Positions 45,109 through 55,120 of a stretch of DNA of 64,000 bases are shown piece after piece. The notes beneath the pieces are model-generated. The model ran no database searches and was not told where the DNA came from. It saw nothing but the letters and a program-made list of their open reading frames with translations. Source of the DNA: Thermohalobaculum sp039816045 (GTDB taxonomy: Bacteria; Pseudomonadota; Alphaproteobacteria; Rhodobacterales; Rhodobacteraceae). The stretch is taken from contig JBCBYB010000025.1 of NCBI GenBank assembly GCA_039816045.1, positions 1 to 64,000 of the forward strand. Reading direction: 5' to 3'. The stretch's first letter is position 1, and each line of letters starts with the position of its first letter. A program made the translations under genes and the position numbers.

Positions 45109-45284
45109 CCCGCCCCTGTACTTAGGACGACCGGGTGTCACGCAAAGAGCGCCGGGGGTGTGGCTTCGTCCCCGGACCAGGTCGACATTCGATCGGCCAA
45201 ACCTCGGCGACACCCGGGTCTTGGCAAACCCTCTGATCCCGTGCAGCGTGCACGCTCCGCAACCGTCCCCGGGAGACGACACCA

Positions 45285-46718
45285 ATGCAGAACGCAGATC
45301 CGATCTGGGCCCATGTGGACAAGCACGCCGATATGGCGAAAGCGCTGGCCGATCAGGTCTTCGATACGCCCGAGACGCTCTACACCGAGTTCCGATCGGT
45401 CGAGGCGCATCGCACCGCGCTCGAGGCGGAGGGGTTTCGGCTCACTGTGAATGCCGCTGGGCTGCCGACCGCGGTGATCGGTGAGGCGGGCGAAGACGGC
45501 CCGGTCATTGCGATCCTCGGGGAGTTCGACGCCCTGCCGGGCCTGAGCCAAGCGCCTGGTGTCGACAAGCACAGTCCCCTAGAGGAAGGCGGACACGGCC
45601 ATGGGTGTGGGCACAACCTGCTCGGCGCCGCGGCATTGCTCGCCGCCACAGGGGTGAAAGATTGGCTTGCGGAACGGGGGCTAAAGGCCCGGGTCCGCTA
45701 CTATGGCTGCCCGGCGGAAGAGGGTGGAGCGGCCAAAGCGTTTATGGTGCGCGAGGGCCTGTTCGACGATGTCGACGCAGCGATCTCTTGGCATCCGGCG
45801 ACGTTCACGGCTGTGAACGAAGCGAACTCCCTCGCCAACACGCGCATTGACTTCACCTTTCGCGGCAAGGCTGCTCATGCTGCCGGAGCACCGGAGCTTG
45901 GGCGGTCTGCCCTCGATGCGGTGGAACTGATGAACGTCGGCATCAACTATATGCGCGAGCACATGCCCGACGATGCGCGGGTGCACTATGCCTATCTGGA
46001 CGCGGGCGGGGTTGCGCCAAATGTCGTCCAGGCCAAGGCCACGGTGCGCCAATTGGTGCGGGCGCGGGATCTCCCGGGGTTGCGGGCCTTGCTTGCGCGG
46101 GTGAAGAAGATCGCCGAGGGCGCAGCCCTGATGACCGAGACCACGGTCGAGAGCAAGGTCTACTCGGGTGTGGCGAACTTGATCGGCAATCGACCTCTGG
46201 AGCAGGTGATGCAGGCCGAGATGGATCGTCTCGGCCCGGTGCCTTTCGACGAGGCCGATCACGCATTTGCCCGCAACATTCAGTCGACACTGACCGATGA
46301 CGACTTGGAGGCAACCTTCCGCCGCATCGGCATGGTGGCCCGACCGGACCTCCCACTGTGCGACTTCGTCGCGCCGCTGGATCGGCCAAGCGGCGGCGGG
46401 GAAGGATCGACCGATGTGGGCGATGTGAGCTGGGCGGTGCCGACCGTGCAGGCGCGGGTTGCAACCTGTGCCGTCGGCACACCCTTTCACACTTGGCAAG
46501 TCGTCGCTCAGGGCAAGGCGCCGGCTGCGCACAAGGGGATGGTTTATGCTGCAAAGGTCATGGCCGCGACGGCTGTGCGGCTGATCAGTGATCCGACCGT
46601 GCTGGACCGGGCTCAGGCTGAGCACCGAGCCAAGCTCGATAAAGTGCCGTATGAATCGCCCTTGCCCCGGGACCTCGAGGCACCGGTTGTTACGCCGCCG
46701 GACAACCTCATTGCTTAA
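45285..46718 (+). CDS. M20 amidohydrolase, AbgB-like
   Basis: 477 residues from ATG 45285, RBS GGGAGACGACACC. Metal-site motifs: AILGEFDALPGLSQ, GGHGHGCGHNLLG, YGCPAEEGGAAKA and SWHPATFTAV, in the order of p-aminobenzoyl-glutamate hydrolase subunit B and other M20D deacylases; a dimerisation domain (FTFRGKAAHAAGAPELGRSA) is inserted at about 185-300. The C-terminal VGDVSWAVPTVQ and GTPFHTW are typical of AbgB. Cleaves an amide bond, probably of an N-acyl amino acid or dipeptide. With the M81 enzyme and the Zn amidase it makes three amide hydrolases in one island. Confidence 0.85.
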   Translation: MQNADPIWAHVDKHADMAKALADQVFDTPETLYTEFRSVEAHRTALEAEGFRLTVNAAGLPTAVIGEAGEDGPVIAILGEFDALPGLSQAPGVDKHSPLEEGGHGHGCGHNLLGAAALLAATGVKDWLAERGLKARVRYYGCPAEEGGAAKAFMVREGLFDDVDAAISWHPATFTAVNEANSLANTRIDFTFRGKAAHAAGAPELGRSALDAVELMNVGINYMREHMPDDARVHYAYLDAGGVAPNVVQAKATVRQLVRARDLPGLRALLARVKKIAEGAALMTETTVESKVYSGVANLIGNRPLEQVMQAEMDRLGPVPFDEADHAFARNIQSTLTDDDLEATFRRIGMVARPDLPLCDFVAPLDRPSGGGEGSTDVGDVSWAVPTVQARVATCAVGTPFHTWQVVAQGKAPAAHKGMVYAAKVMAATAVRLISDPTVLDRAQAEHRAKLDKVPYESPLPRDLEAPVVTPPDNLIA

Positions 46719-46896
46719 ACTGGATGTGGTGCCAGCGGCCAAACCAAGCAACTGCGTTTGCTTTGCCAGTGACATCGCACCGCCGATCGGCTCTTGTAGG
46801 GAGACCAGCAGGCGGGGGCCCTGGTGTTGCGTTACCCCTTAGCGACGCAATTGCCGCTCGGCCCTTGCGGGAGAGAGCCTTATCGAGACCCCATCC

Positions 46897-47820
46897 GTGA
46901 ACGAGACACGCCGGGAAGTGGCGCCAGCGATTGCATGTATGCTGACGGGTGCAGCGGTGCTCACGCTCAACGACGCCCTTATCAAAGGGCTCACGGATAC
47001 CTACCCCACGGGCGAGTTGCTGTTTCTCCGAGGGCTCTTCGTTTGGCCCTGGATACTGCTTCTCGCGATGCGAAGCGGCGGACTAGCCAGTCTGCGGATC
47101 CGGAACGTCAAGGGCCAGGTCCTGCGGAGCGTATGTGTGATCGCGAGTGCTTTCTTGTTCATCAACGGGCTAAGACACCTTGCTTTGGCCGATGCCATCG
47201 CTGTGACGTTTACAGGGCCGCTCTTCGTCACAGCGTTAGCGCCGCTTGTCCTCGGAGAACGCGTCGGCTGGCGGCGCTGGCTCGCGGTTCTGACAGGCTT
47301 TGCCGGGGTTGTGTTCATGCTCCGCCCCGGTGGCGACGTGTTGGAGTGGGCGGTTCTCTTTCCGCTGGGCGCCGCGGTCTTTGGCGGTATGCGAGATCTT
47401 ATCACCCGGCGGATCGCAAGCACGGAAACCACAGTCGCGGTTCTCGCGGTCACGACGACCGTGGTCCTCTGCGCAGGTCTCTCCACAGCGCCCTTCACCG
47501 AGTGGATCATCCCCCGCCCGGAACACCTTGTGATCTTTGCCGCCAGCGGCGCGTTGCTCGCGATCGCGCATACCCTGTTGATCGAGGCGTTTAGGCGTGG
47601 TGAAGCGACGCTCGTGGCCCCGTTCAAGTATTCTTCGCTGCTGTGGGCGACGGTGCTCGGTTTCCTCATCTATGATGAGCTGCCAGACCTTTGGACGCTC
47701 AGTGGTGCCGTGATTATCGTGCTTGCCGGGCTCTATGTGTTCCATCGCGAGAGCCATCTCCGCCAGTCCCCAGCGTCCAGGTCGCATGTGGGCGCCATGC
47801 CGGGACTTCATCGCGACTGA
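46897..47820 (+). CDS. EamA/DMT-family exporter
   Basis: 307 residues from GTG 46897; ribosome binding site is weak. Ten predicted membrane helices forming two EamA repeats (IACMLTGAAVLTLNDALIKG; the second begins near AVLFPLGAAVFGGMRDLITR), with the C-terminal SSLLWATVLGFLIYDELPDL typical of the RhaT/YedA-like group. These carriers export amino acids and related metabolites. It may remove a by-product of the preceding amidohydrolase, 178 bases upstream. Confidence 0.83.
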   Translation: MNETRREVAPAIACMLTGAAVLTLNDALIKGLTDTYPTGELLFLRGLFVWPWILLLAMRSGGLASLRIRNVKGQVLRSVCVIASAFLFINGLRHLALADAIAVTFTGPLFVTALAPLVLGERVGWRRWLAVLTGFAGVVFMLRPGGDVLEWAVLFPLGAAVFGGMRDLITRRIASTETTVAVLAVTTTVVLCAGLSTAPFTEWIIPRPEHLVIFAASGALLAIAHTLLIEAFRRGEATLVAPFKYSSLLWATVLGFLIYDELPDLWTLSGAVIIVLAGLYVFHRESHLRQSPASRSHVGAMPGLHRD

Positions 47821-48629
47821 CATGCACCCGAACGAACCTGTCGATCACTAGGGGGACGCAGCCGGCTCCGGAGGTGCAAAGGGACGAGTGCGCGCGGCTC
47901 TCGGCGTGTCGTCTCAGGACCGGGTCAGCCGGCACCGAACTGGGGTCACGCGGCACTGGGGACGGTTTGCGCTGGTTCAAAGAGCCGGTCTCAAAAGCGT
48001 CAGTCGCGTGCGATGCGCAAGGCATCGGCTGTTTTCGCTGAAGGGGCGGCGAAGACATGATCGCGAAGATGCAGCGTCGCGCACACCGCTGCGCACAGTC
48101 ATCGCCATGGGCTTCGCTTGAGCCGGAGTTGGGGTCACGCCTCGCATCGCACAGCGCCGGATCAGGCAGCGGGTCCCTGTCGGAGCGCTTCAAGAGCGCG
48201 CCGGAGATGGCGATCCGCGGCCAGTCCTTCCGCTTGCCGACCATCCGCTCGACCAGGTTGCGCTGGATGGAAACCCTCTGATCGCGAGGTTTGGTTCCGT
48301 CTGTGGCGTACGCCAGGAAACGCATTGAACGTACGGCTTATTGGCCAGGGCCGCGCCACGCTAGGCGCTCGCCTTGCCTTCGGCTCGCAGCACGATTATG
48401 GGCCGGCCAGCATACGACGCGGTGAACGCCTGTCTTCTGTGGGCCACTGCGGCCCAAGCGACCCGCACAAGTCGGCTGGCATACCCCATGCGTGGGACCC
48501 GAGTTCGCGGGAAAGCAGTCATCGACAGATTGTTTACCACATCGTTTTTCCGAATCTAGACGTCTGGGGACTATCGGGGGAGTGGAGGCCCATGTCCTGG
48601 CGAAAGATACGGAAGACCGAGCGTTCCCG
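47821..48629 (-). mobile_element. Degraded intergenic zone with an IS5-like transposase scrap
   Basis: No intact gene is seen in these 800 bases. On the minus strand at about 48210-48290 the frame reads QRNLVERMVGKRKDWPRIA, like the conserved C-terminal RNxVERxFxxLKxWRRIA of IS5-family transposases. The phrase TGGGGTCACGC occurs twice (about 47940 and 48128). The right end should hold the promoter for the giant RTX gene; none was identified. Confidence 0.5.
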
Positions 48630-51600
48630 ATGGAAGATCTGCCAAACAAGACAACAACGCTCAGGGTCGTCGATCCGGACGACGATGCGAACGAAGAGAA
48701 CCCGCACGGCAGCCATGGGGACTTGCCCGACCTGCTGACCGGTTCTGAGATTGGCATACGGTTCCCGCTGATCTCGCTCTTCAGCTTCGTGCAAATGCCT
48801 TGGATCTTGGGGACATCGCCGGGGCTCGGATCCGCAGAGGACGAACGCGAGGCGTTCTCAATCGAACCTTCCGAGATCGCTGTTGGCGTTGATGCATCCG
48901 CGTTCGCGGAGCTCAATGTTGGCGCGACCGAGACCTTCGAATGGTCAGACGCCTCTGCGCGAGACGGTGTGGTCTCCCTGCCGGGCAACACCCCGGACAT
49001 GGTGCATCCTCCGTCCTCCCCGGCGGCAGTTCCGGCTTTCAGTTACGCAAGTGCCTGGGCCGATCCGGTTGCGCCTTACACGCTTGCAGATTTGCCTCCT
49101 GCTCCCTCCACCGTCTTGTACGGGGACCATGAGCGCGCGCCGGGCACGATGCCAGCGGACACGGATGGCCAAGGCGATGCGCCGCAAGCAGAGCAAGACC
49201 CGGCTCCGGTGTCGGAAGTGGAGGCGGAGCCACCGGGCCCGGAGGGACAAGATGTTGACCCCCCCCCTGAGACCGGTGGGGGGCGCATCACGAACGACCC
49301 GGGAAGGGATCGGGATACAATCGAGGATGGAGCAGAGGCGCCCGATCCGGTGTTGGATGATGTGTCGCCACCCGGTGACCGGGGGGCCGGCCCGACGGCG
49401 CCTGATGCGGACGGCGGGGCTGATGACGATATCCTTCGCGACGCTCCAGAAGGGGATGCCCCGACCGAGGACACTCCCGCGGACGAGCAGCCGCCTGAAA
49501 CCTCGACCGATACGGGTAATACCGACACCCCAGCGGATGATGCGCCTACGGACACTCCTGATGGCACGGACGATGACAAGGCGGATGACCCTGGGGATAC
49601 GGACGACGGCCCCGGGGACGACGGGTCAGATGGTGACCCAGAGGACGATGGCACCGAAGAGGATCCCGCGGAAGACGACGACACAGAGGACGATGCACCC
49701 CCATCCGGCTGCCCAACCGATGCAGACGGTGAGCCGGTCGGTCTGCTGATCGAGGGCACCCCAGAACAGGACCTGCTGATCGGGTGCAAGGGCGACGATA
49801 CCATCATTCCCCACGAGAGCGGCGATACGGTCGATGGAGGCGATGGCAGCGACATCGTCTATCTTGACGACGACGACGCGGGGCAGACCAACCGGATCAT
49901 CGACAGCGGCGCAACGGGGACCGATCGCCTTGTATTGGCGACCGGGGCGGGCACCTACAGCATTCAGGGCGATTTTTCCGCAGAAAGCGGGATCGAGGTG
50001 ATCGACGGCAGTGGCGCCGAAGGAGACGTGCTCGCAACGAATGATGAAGCCGCGGAGTTTGATTTCTCGGGCGTCACGCTGCTCGATGTGGATCAGATCC
50101 TTGGAACCGCAAATGCCGACCGGATCATCGGTTCCGAGGCAGCGGACAACATCGTGACCGGTGACGGCGACGACCGGATCTCCGGCGGTTCCGGAGACGA
50201 CACGGTCATCGGCGGTGCGGGGATCGACAGGATCGATGGTGGCGAGGGTCGGGACAGTCTGGAAGGGGGCGGCGGCACGGATACGCTCCACGGCGATGGT
50301 GGTGCCGACAACCTGGCCGGAGGCGGTGGCGACGACGCGCTCGAGGGCGGTTCGGGCGATGACGTCCTGTCCGGCGACGCGGGCGACGATCTCCTGCTCG
50401 GCCAGGCGGGCGATGACAGCTTGGCGGGTGGTGCCGGCGCCGACACCCTCGACGGAGGCAGCGGCCAGGACAGTCTCGAGGGCGGTTCGGGCGATGACCT
50501 CCTGTCCGGCGACGCGGGCGACGATCTCCTGTTCGGCCAGGCAGGCGATGACAGCTTGGCGGGCGGCGCCGGCGCCGACACCCTCGACGGAGGCAGCGGC
50601 CAGGACAGCCTCGAGGGCGGCGCCGGCGATGACGTCCTGTCCGGCGACGCGGGCGACGATGTCATCAAGGGTGGAGGCGGCGCAGACACAATCGAAGGGG
50701 GCAGCGGCAACGATTGGATTAGAATCGAACTAACAGACGGTACGGGCAACGTAATCGATGGGGGCGCGGGTACCGATCGCCTCAGCCTCGATGCGTCCCC
50801 GGGTGGGTCGACGGTAACGTTCTCGGGCGACAACGCCGGCGTCTTCGCAATGCCCATGGGCGCCGATGGGGTGTTTAACTCTATCGAGGTCTTTGGCGGG
50901 ACGAACGGCACCGATTTGGTCGATGCCAGGCTCGATACCGATGGTCAGGTCTTCTACCTCTCCGGAGGATCCGACACTGTGCTTGGCGGCACTGGCGACG
51001 ACTCGATCAGCGGTGCCGATGGATCCGACAGTCTGTCCGGTGGTGCGGGTGCCGACACTGTCTTAGCCGGCAGTGGGGACGACACGCTCCACGGCGAAGA
51101 TGGCGACGATGTCCTGTACGGTGGCAGCGGTGCCGACAGTCTCACTGGCGGCAGCGGCAACGACAGCCTTTTTGGCGGCAGTGGCAACGACACCCTGGTC
51201 GGCGGCGAGGGCAACGGTCTGCTCGAAGGCGGTTCAGGAGATGACAGCCTGGTCGGCGCGGATGGCAACGACCAGCTTTTGGGCGGCGCGGGCGACGACA
51301 CGCTCGTATCCGGCGGACGCGGAGACACGATCGACGGCGGCGAGGGCAGCGACACCGTCCGCCTTGACAACTATGACGCAAACCACGTGAACGTCATCAC
51401 CGACAGCGGCAGTATCGGGATCGACACCCTGGTGCTGGCAACCGGCCCCGGCACCTACAGCATCCAGGGCGACTTCTCAGCCGATAGCGGCATCGAGGTG
51501 ATCGATGGCAGCGGCGCAACCGGACACATCATCTTTACAAGCGCGAACAACGCGGAATTCGACTTCTCCGCGGTCACGCTTGTTGAGATCGAGACAATCG

Positions 51601-54128
51601 AAGGCACCGACAACACCGACCGGATCACCGGGTCCGCCGCGGGAGATGTGATTGACGGCGAGGACGGCGACGACACACTGATCGGCGGCTCGGGCAACGA
51701 TCATCTCATCGGCGGCGACGGCCGGGACAGCCTGCTCGGCGGCGCAGGCGACGACACGCTAGAGACCGGCGAAGACGGCGACTTCGTCGACGGAGGCGAG
51801 GGAAGCGACGTCATCTTGCTCGACGATGATGAGGACGGGCACAACAATATTGTCATCGACAGCGGCACCAGCGGGATCGACACACTCAAGCTGGCAACGG
51901 GTGCCGGCATATACCGCATCCAGGGCGAGTTCTCCGCCGATAGCGGGATCGAGATCATCGACGCCACCGGATCGAGCGACGCCGATCTCGGTACATACGC
52001 TGACCACGCGAATTTCGATTTCTCGAACATCACTCTAATCGGTATCCGAGACATCAACGGAACGGATAACCAGGATACCATCATCGGGTCGGCAGACGAC
52101 GATTTCATCGACCCGGAGAACGGCGATGACTATGTCGAGCTCGGCTCCGGCAACGACACGGTTTGGGCCGATGACGGCGACGACACGGTCTATGGCGGCG
52201 AAGGCGACGACTCCATACGCGGCGACGATCAGAACGATTTGCTCTACGGCGAGAGCGGCGACGACTCGGTGACGGGCGATGACGGCGAAGACACGGTCTA
52301 TGGCGGGGAGGGCGACGACTCCATCCGCGGCAACGATCAGGACGATTTGCTCTACGGCGAGAGCGGCGACGACACGGTAAGAGGCGATGATGGCAACGAT
52401 GCGGTCTTCGGGGGCAGCGGGCTCGATACACTCAACGGCGGCAACGACAACGATACGCTCTATGGTGGTGCTGGCAACGACCGCCTCGACGGTGATAATG
52501 ACGACGACTTGCTCTATGGCGGTTCGGGCAACGACACTCTCCTAGGAGACAAGGGCAACGACGCTCTCTTTGGCGGCTCCGGCATCGACTCCCTCTGGGG
52601 TCAGGACGGCAGCGACACCCTCTATGGTGGTTCGGGCAATGACCGCCTCGACGGCGACAACGACAACGACTTGCTGGATGGCGGCTCGGGCGATGACTCT
52701 CTCATCGGAGACAAAGGCGACGACTCGCTCTATGGCGGATCTGGCAATGACACGCTCCGGGGCAGCAACGACGACGACACGCTCTATGGCGGGTCAGGCC
52801 AGGACAGCCTCGACGGCGGCCGGGACGATGATTGGTTGTTCGGCGGCTCGGGCGATGACACGCTTTCAGGCAGCTTTGGCGACGACACGCTCTATGGCGA
52901 GGCGGGGGACGACAGTCTAGTCGGTGGCGGCACGAGCCGCGACAGCTTGGATGGCGGCGACGGCAACGATACGCTAACGACCTATGGAGACGAGGACACT
53001 CTCCTCGGTGGTTCGGGCGATGACAGCATCTCCTCCGGGGGAGGCGACGACACCCTGATCGGCGGCTCCGGTAACGACACGCTGGATGGGGCTGACAACA
53101 ACGACAGCCTGGACGGCGGAGCAGGTGACGACCTCCTCTATGGCGGCAACGGCACCGACCGCCTCTTCGGTGGTTCGGGCAACGACACCATCGAGGCGGA
53201 GTGGAGCAACGACACCGTTTATGGTGGCAGCGGTGACGATCTGATCGATGGCGGCACCCACGACGACTCCCTCTCTGGCGGTGAGGGCTCCGATACCTTG
53301 CTCGGCGGCGACAACGACGACATCTTGGATGGCGGCGCGGGCTCGGATACCTTGGATGGCGGCGACGGGACCGACATGGCCATCTTCAGCGGCGCGCTTG
53401 GTGATGCGACGCTGTCCGGCGGTGGCAGTGTCTGGACCGTCCAGACGGCCAGCGGCGGCACGGATACGCTGCTCGATGTCGAGTATGCCGTGTTCGACGA
53501 CACCACGATCGATCTGTCGAGCTATGCGCCCCCATCATTTCCGGGAATGATGCCGGAGACTGAGCAGGAGGTGGTGCCCGGTACGGTTGCGATTGCGCCG
53601 GAGATGGCCGATCCGGATCTCGGAGCGACGAGCGATCCTGTCCCGAACATCTTCGCACCTCCAAGTGCCGCCAACGGCGAAGCTGCGCCAACCGAGGGGC
53701 CTGGCTCCAAGTCTGAGTCATCGGATGACAAGACGATCGTTCGGCGAAATGTGAACCAGGATCCCGAGGACGATGCTCCATCCGGAGAGAGCATATCGGA
53801 GACCCCGGCTGCGCCCACCCCGGCGGAGGAAATCGGCGTCGAACTGCAACAACCTGGACTGGTGGTAGAAGCACTGGCCGGCTCCGACGGGCCCGGCGCG
53901 GGGCAGAGCGTGGCCTGGACCGACGCCCTCGAGACGGTCGGCGCCGAAGACATGGCGGCGGACATGGCGGCCGGCGGAGACTGGACCAGCACAATCGATC
54001 TGGCCCCCGATACTGTTCAGGACACAGGTGAGACGGTGCAAGACGTTTTCGACCTCGGACTGGCAACCGACGAGGCAATTGATCTGAGCACTCAGGACGA
54101 TCTCTCCACAAGCGTGCCGATTGTCTGA
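48630..54128 (+). CDS. Giant RTX calcium-binding repeat protein
   Basis: About 1832 residues from ATG 48630 (MEDLPNKTTTLRVVDPDDDA); the frame is open from 48492 and the start is uncertain. After about 190 ordinary residues comes a highly acidic Asp/Pro/Thr/Glu linker (about 190-360), then hundreds of RTX nonapeptides of GGxGxDxLx type in four blocks (nt about 50150-50740, 50960-51380, 51640-51790, 52100-53400). Between blocks a longer module containing TGTYSIQGDFSAxSGIEVID appears three times. The protein ends with a 195-residue acidic tail beyond the last RTX block, which is unusual since type I secretion signals normally lie directly at the end. No Sec signal and no T1SS genes nearby. Expected to be exported and to fold on calcium outside the cell; adhesin or surface-layer role is inferred. 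Confidence 0.82.
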   Translation: MEDLPNKTTTLRVVDPDDDANEENPHGSHGDLPDLLTGSEIGIRFPLISLFSFVQMPWILGTSPGLGSAEDEREAFSIEPSEIAVGVDASAFAELNVGATETFEWSDASARDGVVSLPGNTPDMVHPPSSPAAVPAFSYASAWADPVAPYTLADLPPAPSTVLYGDHERAPGTMPADTDGQGDAPQAEQDPAPVSEVEAEPPGPEGQDVDPPPETGGGRITNDPGRDRDTIEDGAEAPDPVLDDVSPPGDRGAGPTAPDADGGADDDILRDAPEGDAPTEDTPADEQPPETSTDTGNTDTPADDAPTDTPDGTDDDKADDPGDTDDGPGDDGSDGDPEDDGTEEDPAEDDDTEDDAPPSGCPTDADGEPVGLLIEGTPEQDLLIGCKGDDTIIPHESGDTVDGGDGSDIVYLDDDDAGQTNRIIDSGATGTDRLVLATGAGTYSIQGDFSAESGIEVIDGSGAEGDVLATNDEAAEFDFSGVTLLDVDQILGTANADRIIGSEAADNIVTGDGDDRISGGSGDDTVIGGAGIDRIDGGEGRDSLEGGGGTDTLHGDGGADNLAGGGGDDALEGGSGDDVLSGDAGDDLLLGQAGDDSLAGGAGADTLDGGSGQDSLEGGSGDDLLSGDAGDDLLFGQAGDDSLAGGAGADTLDGGSGQDSLEGGAGDDVLSGDAGDDVIKGGGGADTIEGGSGNDWIRIELTDGTGNVIDGGAGTDRLSLDASPGGSTVTFSGDNAGVFAMPMGADGVFNSIEVFGGTNGTDLVDARLDTDGQVFYLSGGSDTVLGGTGDDSISGADGSDSLSGGAGADTVLAGSGDDTLHGEDGDDVLYGGSGADSLTGGSGNDSLFGGSGNDTLVGGEGNGLLEGGSGDDSLVGADGNDQLLGGAGDDTLVSGGRGDTIDGGEGSDTVRLDNYDANHVNVITDSGSIGIDTLVLATGPGTYSIQGDFSADSGIEVIDGSGATGHIIFTSANNAEFDFSAVTLVEIETIEGTDNTDRITGSAAGDVIDGEDGDDTLIGGSGNDHLIGGDGRDSLLGGAGDDTLETGEDGDFVDGGEGSDVILLDDDEDGHNNIVIDSGTSGIDTLKLATGAGIYRIQGEFSADSGIEIIDATGSSDADLGTYADHANFDFSNITLIGIRDINGTDNQDTIIGSADDDFIDPENGDDYVELGSGNDTVWADDGDDTVYGGEGDDSIRGDDQNDLLYGESGDDSVTGDDGEDTVYGGEGDDSIRGNDQDDLLYGESGDDTVRGDDGNDAVFGGSGLDTLNGGNDNDTLYGGAGNDRLDGDNDDDLLYGGSGNDTLLGDKGNDALFGGSGIDSLWGQDGSDTLYGGSGNDRLDGDNDNDLLDGGSGDDSLIGDKGDDSLYGGSGNDTLRGSNDDDTLYGGSGQDSLDGGRDDDWLFGGSGDDTLSGSFGDDTLYGEAGDDSLVGGGTSRDSLDGGDGNDTLTTYGDEDTLLGGSGDDSISSGGGDDTLIGGSGNDTLDGADNNDSLDGGAGDDLLYGGNGTDRLFGGSGNDTIEAEWSNDTVYGGSGDDLIDGGTHDDSLSGGEGSDTLLGGDNDDILDGGAGSDTLDGGDGTDMAIFSGALGDATLSGGGSVWTVQTASGGTDTLLDVEYAVFDDTTIDLSSYAPPSFPGMMPETEQEVVPGTVAIAPEMADPDLGATSDPVPNIFAPPSAANGEAAPTEGPGSKSESSDDKTIVRRNVNQDPEDDAPSGESISETPAAPTPAEEIGVELQQPGLVVEALAGSDGPGAGQSVAWTDALETVGAEDMAADMAAGGDWTSTIDLAPDTVQDTGETVQDVFDLGLATDEAIDLSTQDDLSTSVPIV
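50341..50655 (+). repeat. 135-base tandem repeat inside the giant RTX gene
   Basis: Units begin at 50341, 50476 and 50611, exactly 135 bases apart (45 codons, five nonapeptides), with only a few base differences; the third unit is partial. Near identity at DNA level shows a recent duplication. Confidence 0.85.
52185..52400 (+). repeat. 108-base tandem repeat inside the giant RTX gene
   Basis: ACGGTCTATGGCGG starts at 52185 and again at 52293, 108 bases (36 codons, four nonapeptides) apart, with most intervening bases conserved, including GACGACTCCAT and TTGCTCTACGGCGAGAGCGG. Confidence 0.75.
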
Positions 54129-54629
54129 GGGCGCGTGCCCGCAGTCTCCAGTTCCGTCGACCATCCGCGGTGAGTTGCCGTGCGACCGTGGCAGTCGGCT
54201 TTAGCAGGAGGTGTCACGAGGTGAGCGCTCCGCTCGAATGCGGCGAACGGGCAGAGACCTCCGGCAAGCGGCGTGGTGATCGCGATGCGTTTGCTGCAGC
54301 GGCGCATGCCGGCATCGGGCCGAAGCACTCTTTGGGCCGATCGGTTGCCCTACGCATCGCCCGCACGTCCGCTGAGGTGTTCAAGCCACCGGCGTCCAGA
54401 TCGACATCGCGGCCGTGATCCGTCTCGATCACACATCTGTCGGAACCGGCGAGGCGCGCAGGGTGGCGTCGACGGCGACCCACCGACAGGACGCTCCGCT
54501 ATGCATCGGACGAAGGTCGCTCAGAACCCATGGCGCAGCACCCCGCTTAGGCGGACCCAACCGCGCGGCGCCGCCCGCCCGCGGCTGTTCGACGGCTCGG
54601 AGGATGGGGCAACGTCCAGGATGCGGCCG

Positions 54630-54782
54630 TTCAAGTTGAACCAGCAGTTCGGAAGCGACCAGTGGACGACCCGTCGCGCTGTAGATATCCGCCAGATGCG
54701 AGCGGCCACGGCTCAGATCGACGACCCGATCAGTCGACCGCAGCCGGTGATCTTGCGGGACGTAATCCTCCGGTGAGAACAC
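54630..54782 (-). mobile_element. IS1182/IS5-like transposase N-terminal fragment
   Basis: Minus-strand frame MFSPEDYVPQDHRLRSTDRV and IYSATGRPLVASELLVQLER matches the N-terminus of a common transposase group (VPxDHxLRxID ... GRPSxxPELLLR). Homology stops near 54630. The next block of the same protein family (SERRLCEEVHLNLTYRCF) is found on the other strand near 63140. Confidence 0.65.
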
Positions 54783-54984
54783 CTAGACCAGCCCCACCCG
54801 CACCGCCTGGCTCGGTGCCGCCATCGCAATCAACGACCTAGACTAGGAAAACGAACCGGCGAACTGGGCGTCAATCAAGCAAGGATTTCTAGACGGAACC
54901 TGTCCGGATTCAACGGCCAGACACGGACTGCTTGTCAGACAGGTGGGGTGTCCCGCGCTGAGAGGGTTGCGCTGCAAGAAAGCC

Positions 54985-55120
54985 GAGCTGACGATCTCGG
55001 GTTTCGTCGGGACCGGTGTGCCGGATGCGCTCCTCGCAGCTGTGGAAGAGCGTTTTCTCAAGGTCGGCTGTCCGGAGAACTTATCACTGGTCTCTTCTGC
55101 CGGGCAAAGCGATGGGGCGC
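54985..55120 (+). pseudogene. CoA-transferase N-terminal fragment
   Basis: In a 96-codon open frame beginning at 54943, residues 15-59 (ELTISGFVGTGVPDALLAAV; LSLVSSAGQSDGA) match the N-terminal CoA-binding region of acetoacetate/propionate CoA-transferases. The frame then runs directly into IS3 transposase sequence, so the original gene was cut by an element. The rest of the gene is not in the window. Confidence 0.65.

Noticed and set aside
50150..53400. Possible CRISPR or minisatellite array
   Set aside because: The periodic sequence encodes in-frame RTX nonapeptides with no spacer-repeat structure.
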